From: an uncultured Lachnospiraceae bacterium
GTDB lineage: Bacteria > Bacillota > Clostridia > Lachnospirales > Lachnospiraceae
Direction of reading: 5' to 3'
Length of the DNA: 64,000 nucleotides
Assembly: GCA_947384285.1 (NCBI GenBank)
Contig: CANDGI010000008.1
Coordinates: forward strand, 1-64,000
Shown here: piece by piece, positions 36,891 through 45,511 of the stretch
Layout of the letters: each line of letters starts with the position of its first letter
Position numbering within the stretch: the stretch's first letter is position 1
Translations under genes and position numbers: made by a program
Notes under the pieces: generated by a model
Database searches by the model: none
Told to the model about the DNA's origin: nothing
The model's input: only the letters and a program-made list of their open reading frames with translations

Positions 36891-37478
36891 TCATACAGAC
36901 CTCTCTTTCGCCTCTATTAAAGCCTCCGCCATCATATCAGCTTTGGAAATCCCGGTCAGGATATATTCACTGTCCATGCGCCAGCGTCTGTTGGAGGTGA
37001 AAGTGTTGACCCGGATCCGGATGCCGTCTATGGTAAACAGGAAGCTGACCCGGCTGCTGCCTGCCAAGGGTCCTATGCCGGTTTTCCCATCATCTGTCCA
37101 GATTTTCGTAATCCGGCTGGCAGGGAGGACATAACTCTGAAACGGATTCCAGAAAAACACAAGAGCCAGTTTTCCTTGTTGGATATCTACAATGACCGTG
37201 CAGCCATCGCTGTCAAAGGTATGGTTTGGATGAAAACCGCTGTCTTCCAGTTCCCTTATCAGTTTTTTGCGTTTTCCCTTAAAAATCAGCTTGCCGCCAA
37301 ACATCCACCACAGGATGGACAAAGCAGGCGGAACCATAAACAGGATAACCGCTCCAGCTCCGCCGTCATGGAAAAATACATAGCCCAGCCAGAAGCAGAG
37401 GGCGGTAATTGCAGCGGGCACAAATATGTAAGATAAGAGATATGCTGTGTTTTTCTTCTTTACAGGTTCGCAATTCAT
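36891..37478 (-). CDS. membrane protein with two N-terminal helices, unknown function
   Basis: A 195-residue protein. Two hydrophobic helices (about 14-32 and 40-60) are followed by a basic FKGKRKKLIREL and a C-terminal cytoplasmic beta-rich domain of about 120 residues (for example GCTVIVDIQQGKLALVFFW). The domain pattern resembles membrane-anchored PH-like modules but I cannot confirm it. It sits between the zinc-ribbon gene and another small membrane protein gene on the same strand. A ribosome-binding site AAAAGGAGAC precedes the start. Confidence 0.6.
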   Translation of the reverse strand: MNCEPVKKKNTAYLLSYIFVPAAITALCFWLGYVFFHDGGAGAVILFMVPPALSILWWMFGGKLIFKGKRKKLIRELEDSGFHPNHTFDSDGCTVIVDIQQGKLALVFFWNPFQSYVLPASRITKIWTDDGKTGIGPLAGSSRVSFLFTIDGIRIRVNTFTSNRRWRMDSEYILTGISKADMMAEALIEAKERSV

Positions 37479-37510
37479 TCTTTTGTCTCCTTTTCATTCA
37501 TGACAGGAAT

Positions 37511-38173
37511 TTATTCCCATTCAGATTTCTGCTTTTTCCGGCTTCCAAAGAATGCCGGGAATATCCCAAGTTTAGAGCCGATGGCATGGAACAAGGGAAA
37601 GAAAATGATAACCGTAATTGCCCGTGCAGAAAAGACGGCGGGTCCGGTAAAATCATCCTGGCTGGCCTTTCTGCTATTGCCCATCATGTCAATGTAAAAA
37701 TCGGTACGGCTTAAGGGTTCGCTGTGGGTAATCTGGTTGATAAAATTTTCATTGGAAGCCAGGTCTTTTCGTACAATCCGGCCGGTGGGCAGGGTGGCCT
37801 CTCCCGTGTAATACTCTCCTTCAATCTGGACGCTTTCCATGTTGATGTCCGCAGCTACCCGCTCTCCGGAAGGCAGGGTAAGGGCATATAGATACTGGCT
37901 GCCAAAATATCCTGCGCCTCGGTTGCGGTATTCAATGCCAGGGGAAACCACAGTGAACGTATCGTGGGTTTCTAAATCTTCTACCGTCTGGGCACGGAAC
38001 AGATCATCCGCTGCCATGCCTCCGATTTCTCCTGTTGCTGCCGTATGTTCCTTTACATAATTTTCATATTCTGCAGACAGCATCCGTTCGGTAAGGGCGG
38101 CTGGAAAAATGCTGACAAACAAGGCAAGCAGCAGACATAGCCAGATGTCAAAGCGCAAATAATGATAGCGCAT
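37511..38173 (-). CDS. secreted/membrane protein, two TM helices, unknown function
   Basis: A 220-residue protein. A hydrophobic N-terminal segment (about 10-28) anchors or exports it, an extracytoplasmic domain of about 140 residues follows, and a second hydrophobic helix lies near 180-200 before a basic tail (GSRKKQKSEWE). The start ATG at 38173 is preceded by GGAGGTGATTTTAC on the minus strand. It is the first gene of the three-gene minus-strand group. No family was recognised. The layout (TM, outside domain, TM, basic tail) would fit an envelope sensor or accessory protein. Confidence 0.6.
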   Translation of the reverse strand: MRYHYLRFDIWLCLLLALFVSIFPAALTERMLSAEYENYVKEHTAATGEIGGMAADDLFRAQTVEDLETHDTFTVVSPGIEYRNRGAGYFGSQYLYALTLPSGERVAADINMESVQIEGEYYTGEATLPTGRIVRKDLASNENFINQITHSEPLSRTDFYIDMMGNSRKASQDDFTGPAVFSARAITVIIFFPLFHAIGSKLGIFPAFFGSRKKQKSEWE

Positions 38174-38244
38174 GTAAAATCACCTCCAGCATTAGGATAC
38201 CATATTGTTGTGTTTTGGAAAAGTAAAATTTGCCAAAGAATAAT

Positions 38245-38273
38245 TTGAAATTTTTCCAGTTACGTTATACAAT
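38245..38273 (+). promoter_or_regulatory. promoter of the first transglutaminase-like gene
   Basis: TTGAAA (38245-38250) and TACAAT (38268-38273) with 17 bp between, 55 bp before the chosen ATG at 38329. Confidence 0.65.
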
Positions 38274-38328
38274 AAAAATACTAAGTCACATTTTTTGAAT
38301 GCCGATGAGATTGCAGGGAGGGAAATGT

Positions 38329-41256
38329 ATGAAAAAAAGATACTTTTTGATTCTTTGTCTGCTGCTGCTTTTATTTAGCAGTACCGCATATGCCAGCTCT
38401 GGAAATGGAGGAGTGGACTCCCTGGCCCTTACCGAGGAGAACCGATATGATCCTTCCTATTATCTGAAACCGGAAAAGCGTTATCCTGTTTCCGGGGGAA
38501 AGGCCAGGCTTGCCAGGGAAAACCAGGATTTTGAAACATATATTATGGAAGCATTGCAGCAGTTTAAGTCCAGTATTGATGTGTCTGCATACCGGATTTC
38601 CAGAGCTGAGGCAGGAGCCGCCTATTTTCAGGTTTTGAATGACAACCCCTCCCTTTTTTATGTGGAAGGAGCTGTAAAATGGAGTTATGATTCGAACGGA
38701 ATGGTAACAAGCTATCATTCTATCCGATATCGGGATACCGCGGCGAATGTTAAGCGGCAGCAGGAAGAGCTGGAGCAGGCGGCAGCCCAGGCGTTAAGCT
38801 GGGTGGATGATTCCATGAGTGAGATGGAACAGGCGCTGGCCATCCACGACTATCTTATATTGAATTGTGAATATGATGAGCAGCGCAGGCAGAACGGCAC
38901 ATTGCCTGCTTATTCCCATTCCGCCTATGGGGCGCTGGTAAGCAGGTTTGCAGTCTGCGATGGGTATTCCCATGCATTTTCATACATTTTGGAGGATAAA
39001 TTGGGAATTCCCTGTGAGCTTGTTACCAGCGACAGCATGAACCATGCCTGGAATCTGGTTTCTATTGATGGCGCATGGTACCATGTGGATGTTACCTGGG
39101 ATGATCCGCTGTGGGATTGTATCGGGCGTGTGGGGCACAAGTATTTTCTTTTGAGCGACAAGGTGATGTCTGACAGCAGCCATGGCCATGCAAATTGGAG
39201 CGCGGGGCATACTGCTGTTTCCGATATCTATAAGCAGTCATTTTGGACAGGAATCCAATCAGCCTTCTGCTATTGGCGGGGAAACTGGTATTATGCAGCA
39301 TACAATGGAACCAGCCGTACCGCCGAGTTGATGAAAAAGAAGGAGATTTTGGGCGGCGGCGGAGAACCTGTCTATACGGAACATCAGTTGTGGGGCTCAT
39401 ATGGCGGCAGCTATATGTACCTGGATGTGGATGCAGAGAAAAATGGAATTTATTTTAACACGGGAACCGCTGTTTACCAGCTAAAAGAAAATGGGGCAGC
39501 AGAGATGATATTTGAGCCGGAATTGGCTGCCAGCCTTATTTTTGGGTTTACCATAAAAGAGAACCAGCTGTGCTACTGGTTACAGGGAACGCCCAATGTA
39601 TCAGGAAAGCAGAGCATCCGCACCCATCCCCTGCCAGAGCTTCCTTCTCTCCAGCAGATGACAGGGATTACGGCAGAGGATTTGCATGTGGTTTACGATG
39701 GAACGGTGCCGAAAATCCAGGTCAAGGGTACAAAAAGCGGAGATGTCGTCTCCTATGCCGGAGAGGATGGCCTGTTTGGAAGCGAGCAGCCAGAGATGAG
39801 AGACGCCGGGGTTTACCAGGTCTCTTACCAGGTGGAACGCAGCGGCTATGAACCTTTTTTGGGAAAGGTCCAGGTGGTGATTGAGAAAGCAGAGCCCTCC
39901 TATGAATTGCCAGAAGGATTGGAGATTTCCGTGGGGCAGAGCTTGGGGGAACTAGAGCTTCCCAAAGGATTTGCCTGGGAATCAGATGCTTTGACAGTAT
40001 GGGAGAAAGAAGGGGAAGTCACCTGCTATGTATCCTATCTGCCGGAGGATACCAGAAATTATAAAGAAATTTTCCACATTTCGGTGGAAGTAAGAGTGCT
40101 TGGCTCAGGGAACCAGACTCCGCTTTTGATCGAAGGGATTACCACAGAGGAAGTGCGGACGGTTTATGATGGGGCATGCAAGGAAATTACAGTGAAAGGC
40201 ACAGCAAGCGGGGACGTTATCTCTTATGCCGGGGAAGATGGCGTATACGGGGAAAAACAGCCCCAGATGCGGAATGCGGGGATATACCAGATACGCTATA
40301 AAATAGAACGGGAAGGATTTTTAGATTTTTATGGCTCTGCTCAGGTAGTCATTGAAAAAGCAGCGCCAAGCTATAAAGCGCCGGAAGGCTTGTCTGGGCA
40401 AAGCGGCAGAACGATAGACACGGTAGGGCTGCCGGAAGGTTTTCTATGGCAGACTTCGAAGGATACACGTTTGTGGCAGGAAGGAAGCTATACCTATTAT
40501 GTGAAATATATTCCGGAAGATACAAAAAACTATGTTTCGGTTTCCGATATTCCGGTAAAAGTACAGGTCGCATGCCCCGGCCATCAATATGCTTCCAGGA
40601 TTGCCAGGGAAGCCACGAAAACCAGAAACGGGCTGGAAACCTATACCTGCAGAATATGCGGCGATGCTTACGCCAAAGAGATTTCTGCCCAGAAGCCTGC
40701 AAGGCCGGAACGTGTTTCTGGTTTGAAGGTAAGCAAAGTTACCGCCAATTCCCTGAAATTTTCCTGGGAAAAAATGGAAGGCGTGAAATACCGCCTTGTG
40801 CTTTATCACAAAAATTCTGTAGCAGCAACCGTTTATACCGATAAAAATGCCTATATTTGCCGCAAATTAAAGCCAGCCGCAGATTACAGGCTGAAAGTGA
40901 AAGCATATTATGAAATAGGCAAAGAGAAATACTATTCAGAGAAAGAAGCCGCTGTGAAGGCATCCACCCTGCCGGGGAAGGTTCAGCTGGTTTCTGTAAA
41001 GCCCAAAGGGAGCGGCAAAGCCAAACTTACCTGGAAAAAGGCTGCGGGAGCCGATGGTTATGAGATTTTTATGAAAACCGGAAAGGGCAGCTATCAAAAA
41101 ATAAAGACGATTGCCAAAGGAAAGACGGTTACATTTACAAAATCAGGCTTGAAAAAGGGAAAGAGTTACAGGTTCAAAGTCCGGGCATATCAGAAATCGG
41201 GAGGGAGGAAGAGATACGGAAGCTGCAGTAATGTGAAAACATGGAAGGTAAAATAA
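38329..41256 (+). CDS. secreted transglutaminase-like protein with Ig-like and FN3 repeats (copy 1)
   Basis: A 975-residue secreted protein. ATG 38329 follows GGAGGG and starts a clear signal peptide (KKRYFLILCLLLLLF, cleavage after AYA). The transglutaminase/protease-like core has the triad Cys210 (FAVCDGYSHAF), His239 (SMNHAWNLVS) and Asp254 (YHVDVTWDD). Two similar beta-rich repeats of about 150 residues follow (each with VVYDGT or TVYDGA, GDVVSYAGEDG and a YQVERxGYxxFxG block). Then come a short Cys-containing C-R-I-C-G segment and two fibronectin-III-like repeats. There is no LPXTG anchor. Such proteins crosslink or cleave wall or matrix proteins; the substrate is unknown. A close paralogue follows. 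Confidence 0.85.
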   Translation: MKKRYFLILCLLLLLFSSTAYASSGNGGVDSLALTEENRYDPSYYLKPEKRYPVSGGKARLARENQDFETYIMEALQQFKSSIDVSAYRISRAEAGAAYFQVLNDNPSLFYVEGAVKWSYDSNGMVTSYHSIRYRDTAANVKRQQEELEQAAAQALSWVDDSMSEMEQALAIHDYLILNCEYDEQRRQNGTLPAYSHSAYGALVSRFAVCDGYSHAFSYILEDKLGIPCELVTSDSMNHAWNLVSIDGAWYHVDVTWDDPLWDCIGRVGHKYFLLSDKVMSDSSHGHANWSAGHTAVSDIYKQSFWTGIQSAFCYWRGNWYYAAYNGTSRTAELMKKKEILGGGGEPVYTEHQLWGSYGGSYMYLDVDAEKNGIYFNTGTAVYQLKENGAAEMIFEPELAASLIFGFTIKENQLCYWLQGTPNVSGKQSIRTHPLPELPSLQQMTGITAEDLHVVYDGTVPKIQVKGTKSGDVVSYAGEDGLFGSEQPEMRDAGVYQVSYQVERSGYEPFLGKVQVVIEKAEPSYELPEGLEISVGQSLGELELPKGFAWESDALTVWEKEGEVTCYVSYLPEDTRNYKEIFHISVEVRVLGSGNQTPLLIEGITTEEVRTVYDGACKEITVKGTASGDVISYAGEDGVYGEKQPQMRNAGIYQIRYKIEREGFLDFYGSAQVVIEKAAPSYKAPEGLSGQSGRTIDTVGLPEGFLWQTSKDTRLWQEGSYTYYVKYIPEDTKNYVSVSDIPVKVQVACPGHQYASRIAREATKTRNGLETYTCRICGDAYAKEISAQKPARPERVSGLKVSKVTANSLKFSWEKMEGVKYRLVLYHKNSVAATVYTDKNAYICRKLKPAADYRLKVKAYYEIGKEKYYSEKEAAVKASTLPGKVQLVSVKPKGSGKAKLTWKKAAGADGYEIFMKTGKGSYQKIKTIAKGKTVTFTKSGLKKGKSYRFKVRAYQKSGGRKRYGSCSNVKTWKVK

Positions 41257-41350
41257 CAAGATTATATGGAATATATGATAAGAGGGGCAGATAACGTGAA
41301 AAATAATATTTCCCATTGCTATCTGTGCCAAAGCAAGACGAAAGGAATGA

Positions 41351-43990
41351 GTGGCTGTTATGAAGAAAAAGTATTTCGCACCTGTATTGCTGTTGCTTTT
41401 GTGCCTGTTTGGTACCACGGCATATGCCGAGCCAACAGAGCAGGAGCAGACAAGGATTGTTACATTAACCGAGGAAAACCGTTATGACCCGGTCTGCTAT
41501 CAAGAGCCGGAAGAGATTTATCCAGAAGCAAAGGGAAGGATGGGGCGTCTGGCGGAGCCTTCCCTGGAGGAATATGTGGTCAATGCGCTGGAAAACTTTC
41601 AGACAAAGATTGACGTGTCAGCGTATCAGATACCTGTCACGAAGGCAAGAGAGACTTTTTTGCAGATTTGGAATAACCATCCGTCCCTGTTTTATGTACA
41701 GAGTAAATTTTCATATTCCTATTATTCTTCCACTGGCATGGTAACAAGCTATAATGTTACATATACGGACAGCGAAGAGAATGTCACTGTCCAGAAAGAA
41801 AACTTAAAGCGGGAAATAAACCAGGCGCTGTCCTGGACAGATAATTCCATGACAGATGTGGAAAAGGCATTGGCAGTCCATGATTATCTTGTGCTGGACT
41901 GTGAATACGACTATGATAGTTATCAAAGTGACGCTGTGCCCGCAGAATCCCATTCTGCCTATGGCGCATTGGTGGAAAAGAAAGCAGTCTGCGACGGGTA
42001 TGCCAAGGCTTATGCCTGTATCCTGGGAGAACTTGGGATTTCCAGCAAAATTGTATCAAGTGACGTGATGAGCCATGCCTGGAACCTGGTTTCCATTGAC
42101 GGGGCATGGTATCATGTGGACGCCACCTGGGATGACCCGGTCAGGGATAATATCGGGCGTGTGGTACACAAATATTTTCTTTTGAGCGATACGGCAATTT
42201 CACAAGGGGGAACAGAAGATGACAAGCATAAAGGCTGGGATAACAGCGGCTGCACCGCTGATTCCAATAAATATGACAATGAATTTTGGGCTGGAGTCAC
42301 TTCGGCGTTCTGCTATCAAAATGGAAACTGGTATTATGCCAAGTATGATACAGGCAGCCGGCACACAAGCCTGATGAAAAAGCCGAGAATCCTGGATGGG
42401 CAGGAGCAGGCGGTTTATACCGAGGAAGCTACATGGAATAATTATATTGCTGGCTATATGTACCTGGATTTGGCGCCAGAGAAAAATGAACTTTACTTTA
42501 ATACCAGAACAGGGATTTATCGATTTGATGAAAATGAGGAGCCGGTGGAAATGTATGCGCCGGCACTGACAGGGAGCCAGCTGGTTTTTGGATTTACAGT
42601 CAGAGATTCCAAGCTTTGCTATGCCCTTCAGGAAACGCCGAACCTGGCAGCGAAACAGACAGTTTTGGAGTATCAGCCAGAAGAAACCACGCTTCCAGAA
42701 ATAGAAGGCGTTTATGCAGAAGATGTTGATATAAGCTATACGGGAGAAAAACAATTAATTGACGTACGAGGAACAGCGGCAGGGGACAGCGTTACTTACA
42801 GGGCTGCAGGCAGATATCAGGAAGAACAGCCGGAGATGATAAATGCAGGAACCTATCAGGTATTGTACAAGGTGGAACGTGCAGGATATAAAGATTATCT
42901 TGGAACTGCTAAAGTTGTAATCCGAAAAGCAAAACCAAATCAGCCAGATGATTCTGTTTTTGCTGGGTTAACAGGAACCAGCGGCAGTCTGTTAAGCAAT
43001 ATAGTTCTTCCAGAAAATTTTCTTTGGGAGGATGCATCTATCAAATTAAAGGAACCAGGGGAACGAACCTTTTACGTTTCCTATGTGCCAGCAGATGCAA
43101 GAAATTATGAGACGATTCCCCATATCCCTGTAAAAGTGACAGTGACCTGCCCAGGCCACAGCTTCACTTCCCAAATAACAAAACCGCCAACGAAAACGGA
43201 AAAGGGGTTAAAGACATATACCTGCAGCTTATGCGGCTATACTTATGACGAAGAACTTCCTATGCTGGAATCAGGAAACGGCGGAGAAAGCGGAGGAGGA
43301 AGCAGTAACACAGACGGAAGCAATGGCACAGATGAAGGCACCGGAGGAAGTGATAATACAAACGGAAGCACAGAAGAGGATGAAAATACCAATAACAGCA
43401 GCAGCCAAAAACCGAACAATCCAAGCACACCCAGAAAGCCTGCAAAAGTTTCTGGTTTAAAGGTAAGCAAAGCAGCCGCCAATTCCCTGAAATTTTCCTG
43501 GAAGCCTGTAAAAGGAGCCAAATACCGCTTGGCGCTCTACAAAGGAAATGCTGCAGTTTTCACAACAGACACGAAAACCACTTCCTATACGTGCAAAAAA
43601 CTTAAAACCGCAGCAGTATACACAGTAAAAGTAACCTCTTATATAGAAAGCAATGGAAAAAAAGCATACGCTTCTGAAAGCGCTACAATAAAAGCAGCCA
43701 CAGCGCCAGCCAAGGCAAAGCTTGTCTCCGTAAAGAAAAAAGGAACATCCAAAGCCAAAATCACCTGGAAGAGAACCCCAGGAGCCGATGGCTACGAAGT
43801 TTTCATGCGGACAGGAAAAGGCGCCTATAAGAAAATCAAGACCATCACCAAAGGAAAAACAATCACCTTAACAAAGTCAGCCCTCAAAAAAGGGAAGAGT
43901 TACAGTTTCCGCATCCGCGCCTACAAAAAATCCGGCCGAAGCAAATCCTGCGGAAGCTACAGCAACGCAAAAACTTTAAAGATAAAGTAG
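41351..43990 (+). CDS. secreted transglutaminase-like protein (copy 2, tandem paralogue)
   Basis: An 879-residue paralogue of the preceding protein. The start is either GTG 41351, 5 bp after AAAGG, or ATG 41360; both keep the signal peptide (KKKYFAPVLLLLLCLFG, cleavage after AYA). The triad is Cys214 (KAVCDGYAKAY), His242 (VMSHAWNLVS) and Asp257 (YHVDATWDD) in the longer numbering. It has one Ig-like repeat instead of two. A long Gly/Ser/Asn/Thr linker (about 640-695) precedes the two C-terminal FN3-like repeats, which are nearly the same as in copy 1. A tandem duplication followed by domain loss and linker expansion is the simplest history. Confidence 0.85.
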   Translation: MAVMKKKYFAPVLLLLLCLFGTTAYAEPTEQEQTRIVTLTEENRYDPVCYQEPEEIYPEAKGRMGRLAEPSLEEYVVNALENFQTKIDVSAYQIPVTKARETFLQIWNNHPSLFYVQSKFSYSYYSSTGMVTSYNVTYTDSEENVTVQKENLKREINQALSWTDNSMTDVEKALAVHDYLVLDCEYDYDSYQSDAVPAESHSAYGALVEKKAVCDGYAKAYACILGELGISSKIVSSDVMSHAWNLVSIDGAWYHVDATWDDPVRDNIGRVVHKYFLLSDTAISQGGTEDDKHKGWDNSGCTADSNKYDNEFWAGVTSAFCYQNGNWYYAKYDTGSRHTSLMKKPRILDGQEQAVYTEEATWNNYIAGYMYLDLAPEKNELYFNTRTGIYRFDENEEPVEMYAPALTGSQLVFGFTVRDSKLCYALQETPNLAAKQTVLEYQPEETTLPEIEGVYAEDVDISYTGEKQLIDVRGTAAGDSVTYRAAGRYQEEQPEMINAGTYQVLYKVERAGYKDYLGTAKVVIRKAKPNQPDDSVFAGLTGTSGSLLSNIVLPENFLWEDASIKLKEPGERTFYVSYVPADARNYETIPHIPVKVTVTCPGHSFTSQITKPPTKTEKGLKTYTCSLCGYTYDEELPMLESGNGGESGGGSSNTDGSNGTDEGTGGSDNTNGSTEEDENTNNSSSQKPNNPSTPRKPAKVSGLKVSKAAANSLKFSWKPVKGAKYRLALYKGNAAVFTTDTKTTSYTCKKLKTAAVYTVKVTSYIESNGKKAYASESATIKAATAPAKAKLVSVKKKGTSKAKITWKRTPGADGYEVFMRTGKGAYKKIKTITKGKTITLTKSALKKGKSYSFRIRAYKKSGRSKSCGSYSNAKTLKIK

Positions 43991-44071
43991 ACAGCAGCAT
44001 TACACCGAACAACTTATCTTTCCGTCCACATCCAAAGATAAAGATCATAAAAAAGTTCACACCAAAGCTTG

Positions 44072-44100
44072 TTGACAGAAAAGAAAAGTATAGTTATTAT
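44072..44100 (+). promoter_or_regulatory. promoter of trpS
   Basis: TTGACA (44072-44077) and TATTAT (44095-44100), 17 bp apart, 35 bp before the trpS start. With such a short leader there is no room for a T-box. Confidence 0.75.
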
Positions 44101-44135
44101 GTAGATAATGATAAAAACAGCGAGGAATATTAATT

Positions 44136-45218
44136 ATGAGCAAAATTATTTTAACAGGCGACAGGCCCACCGGAAAGCTCCATGTGGGCCACTATGCAGG
44201 TTCCCTGCGCCGCAGGGTGGAATTGCAGAATTCCGGGGAATACGACAAAGTATTTATCATGATAGCAGATGCACAGGCGTTGACGGATAATGCAGATAAC
44301 CCGGAAAAAGTGCGTCAGAACGTGGTAGAAGTTGCATTGGATTATATGGCCTGCGGACTTGACCCGGAGAAATCCACATTATTTATCCAGTCCCAGATAC
44401 CGCAGTTATGTGAGCTGTCCTTTTACTATATGAATCTGGTAACCGTATCCAGGCTGCAGCGGAACCCTACGGTCAAAGCTGAGATTCAGATGCGCAATTT
44501 TGAAGCAAGCATCCCGGTAGGATTTTTCACCTATCCCATCAGCCAGGCAGCGGACATCACTGCATTCAAAGCTACAACAGTTCCGGTAGGGGAAGACCAG
44601 CTGCCTATGATCGAGCAGACCAGGGAGATTGTGCATAAGTTCAATGCCGTCTATGGGGAAACCCTGGTAGAACCCCAGGTATTGCTGCCGGAGAACCAGG
44701 CATGTATGCGGCTTCCAGGCACAGACGGAAAAGCGAAAATGAGCAAGTCCCTGGGAAACTGCATCTATTTGTCCGAGGAGCCGGATGAGATTAAGAAAAA
44801 AGTCATGAGTATGTTTACAGACCCCAATCATCTTCGGGTGGAAGACCCAGGCTCCTTAGAAGGAAATACCGTATTCACCTATCTGGACGCTTTCTGCAAG
44901 GACGAGCATTTTGGACGGTATCTGCCGGATTATGCGAACCTGGATGAGCTGAAAGCCCATTACCAGCGAGGCGGGCTTGGAGATGTGAAGGTAAAGAAAT
45001 TCTTAAACAATGTGCTCCAGGAAGCGTTAGAGCCGATTCGTAACCGCAGGAAGGAGCTTCAGAAGGATATCCCATATATTTATGAAGTATTGAAAAAGGG
45101 AAGTGAAGAAGCAGAAAAGACAGCGGCCAAGACGTTGGAGGAAGTACGTGATTCCATGAAAATTAATTATTTTGCAGATGAGGAATTAATCCAAGAGCAG
45201 GCTGAGAAATTCCGCTAA
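44136..45218 (+). CDS. trpS: tryptophanyl-tRNA synthetase
   Basis: A 360-residue class I aminoacyl-tRNA synthetase that charges tRNA-Trp. The HIGH motif appears as HVGH in [11 protein letters not shown] (about 9-19) and the KMSKS motif is intact in [11 protein letters not shown] near 205. The tryptophan-site region [20 protein letters not shown] is typical. The C-terminal helices extend slightly beyond the usual 330-residue bacterial size. It is a single-gene unit with its own promoter and a downstream hairpin. Confidence 0.96.
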   Translation: MSKIILTGDRPTGKLHVGHYAGSLRRRVELQNSGEYDKVFIMIADAQALTDNADNPEKVRQNVVEVALDYMACGLDPEKSTLFIQSQIPQLCELSFYYMNLVTVSRLQRNPTVKAEIQMRNFEASIPVGFFTYPISQAADITAFKATTVPVGEDQLPMIEQTREIVHKFNAVYGETLVEPQVLLPENQACMRLPGTDGKAKMSKSLGNCIYLSEEPDEIKKKVMSMFTDPNHLRVEDPGSLEGNTVFTYLDAFCKDEHFGRYLPDYANLDELKAHYQRGGLGDVKVKKFLNNVLQEALEPIRNRRKELQKDIPYIYEVLKKGSEEAEKTAAKTLEEVRDSMKINYFADEELIQEQAEKFR

Positions 45219-45224
45219 GGTGAA

Positions 45225-45330
45225 GAGGCTGTCGGGAAATGTAATTAATCACAATATATAGCTGTGCCGCTGAAAGTATCATAGCATATGTTGAGGATGA
45301 TCTATCGTTTCCCGACAGTCTCATTTTTTA
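45225..45330 (+). terminator. long-loop hairpin and T run after trpS
   Basis: GAGGCTGTCGGGAAA (45225-45239) pairs with TTTCCCGACAGTCTC (45308-45322), with one wobble, followed by ATTTTTTATT. The 68-nt loop is unusually long for an intrinsic terminator, so the unit may instead be a small structured RNA or a miniature element that also terminates. Confidence 0.6.
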
Positions 45331-45417
45331 TTCAGATTTTGTAAAAAGAAGAATTTTCTTGATAAGAGAACCATATAGCAAGCATTTGAGAGACGAAGAA
45401 AAATTGTTTGTATGCCG

Positions 45418-45463
45418 ATCAGATATAGATATCCGGGAAGGAAGTCTATATCTGATATTTTTT
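45418..45463 (+). terminator. terminator-like hairpin before the carboxypeptidase gene
   Basis: ATCAGATATAGA (45418-45429) and TCTATATCTGAT (45445-45456) form a perfect 12-bp stem with a 15-nt loop and a following T run. It ends about 50 bp before the next start codon. It could terminate read-through from trpS or attenuate the carboxypeptidase transcript. Confidence 0.65.
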
Positions 45464-45511
45464 TCATATAATAGAGGAAAATACAGCTGGAAATATGAAA
45501 GAATGTAAAAT

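Noticed and set aside
44009..44036. TTATCTTT/AAAGATAA hairpin as terminator of the second transglutaminase gene
   Set aside because: The stem is weak and AT-only, and no T run follows on the plus strand.
43991..44135. Possible T-box leader before trpS
   Set aside because: The promoter leaves only about 30 nt of leader and no T-box motif is present.
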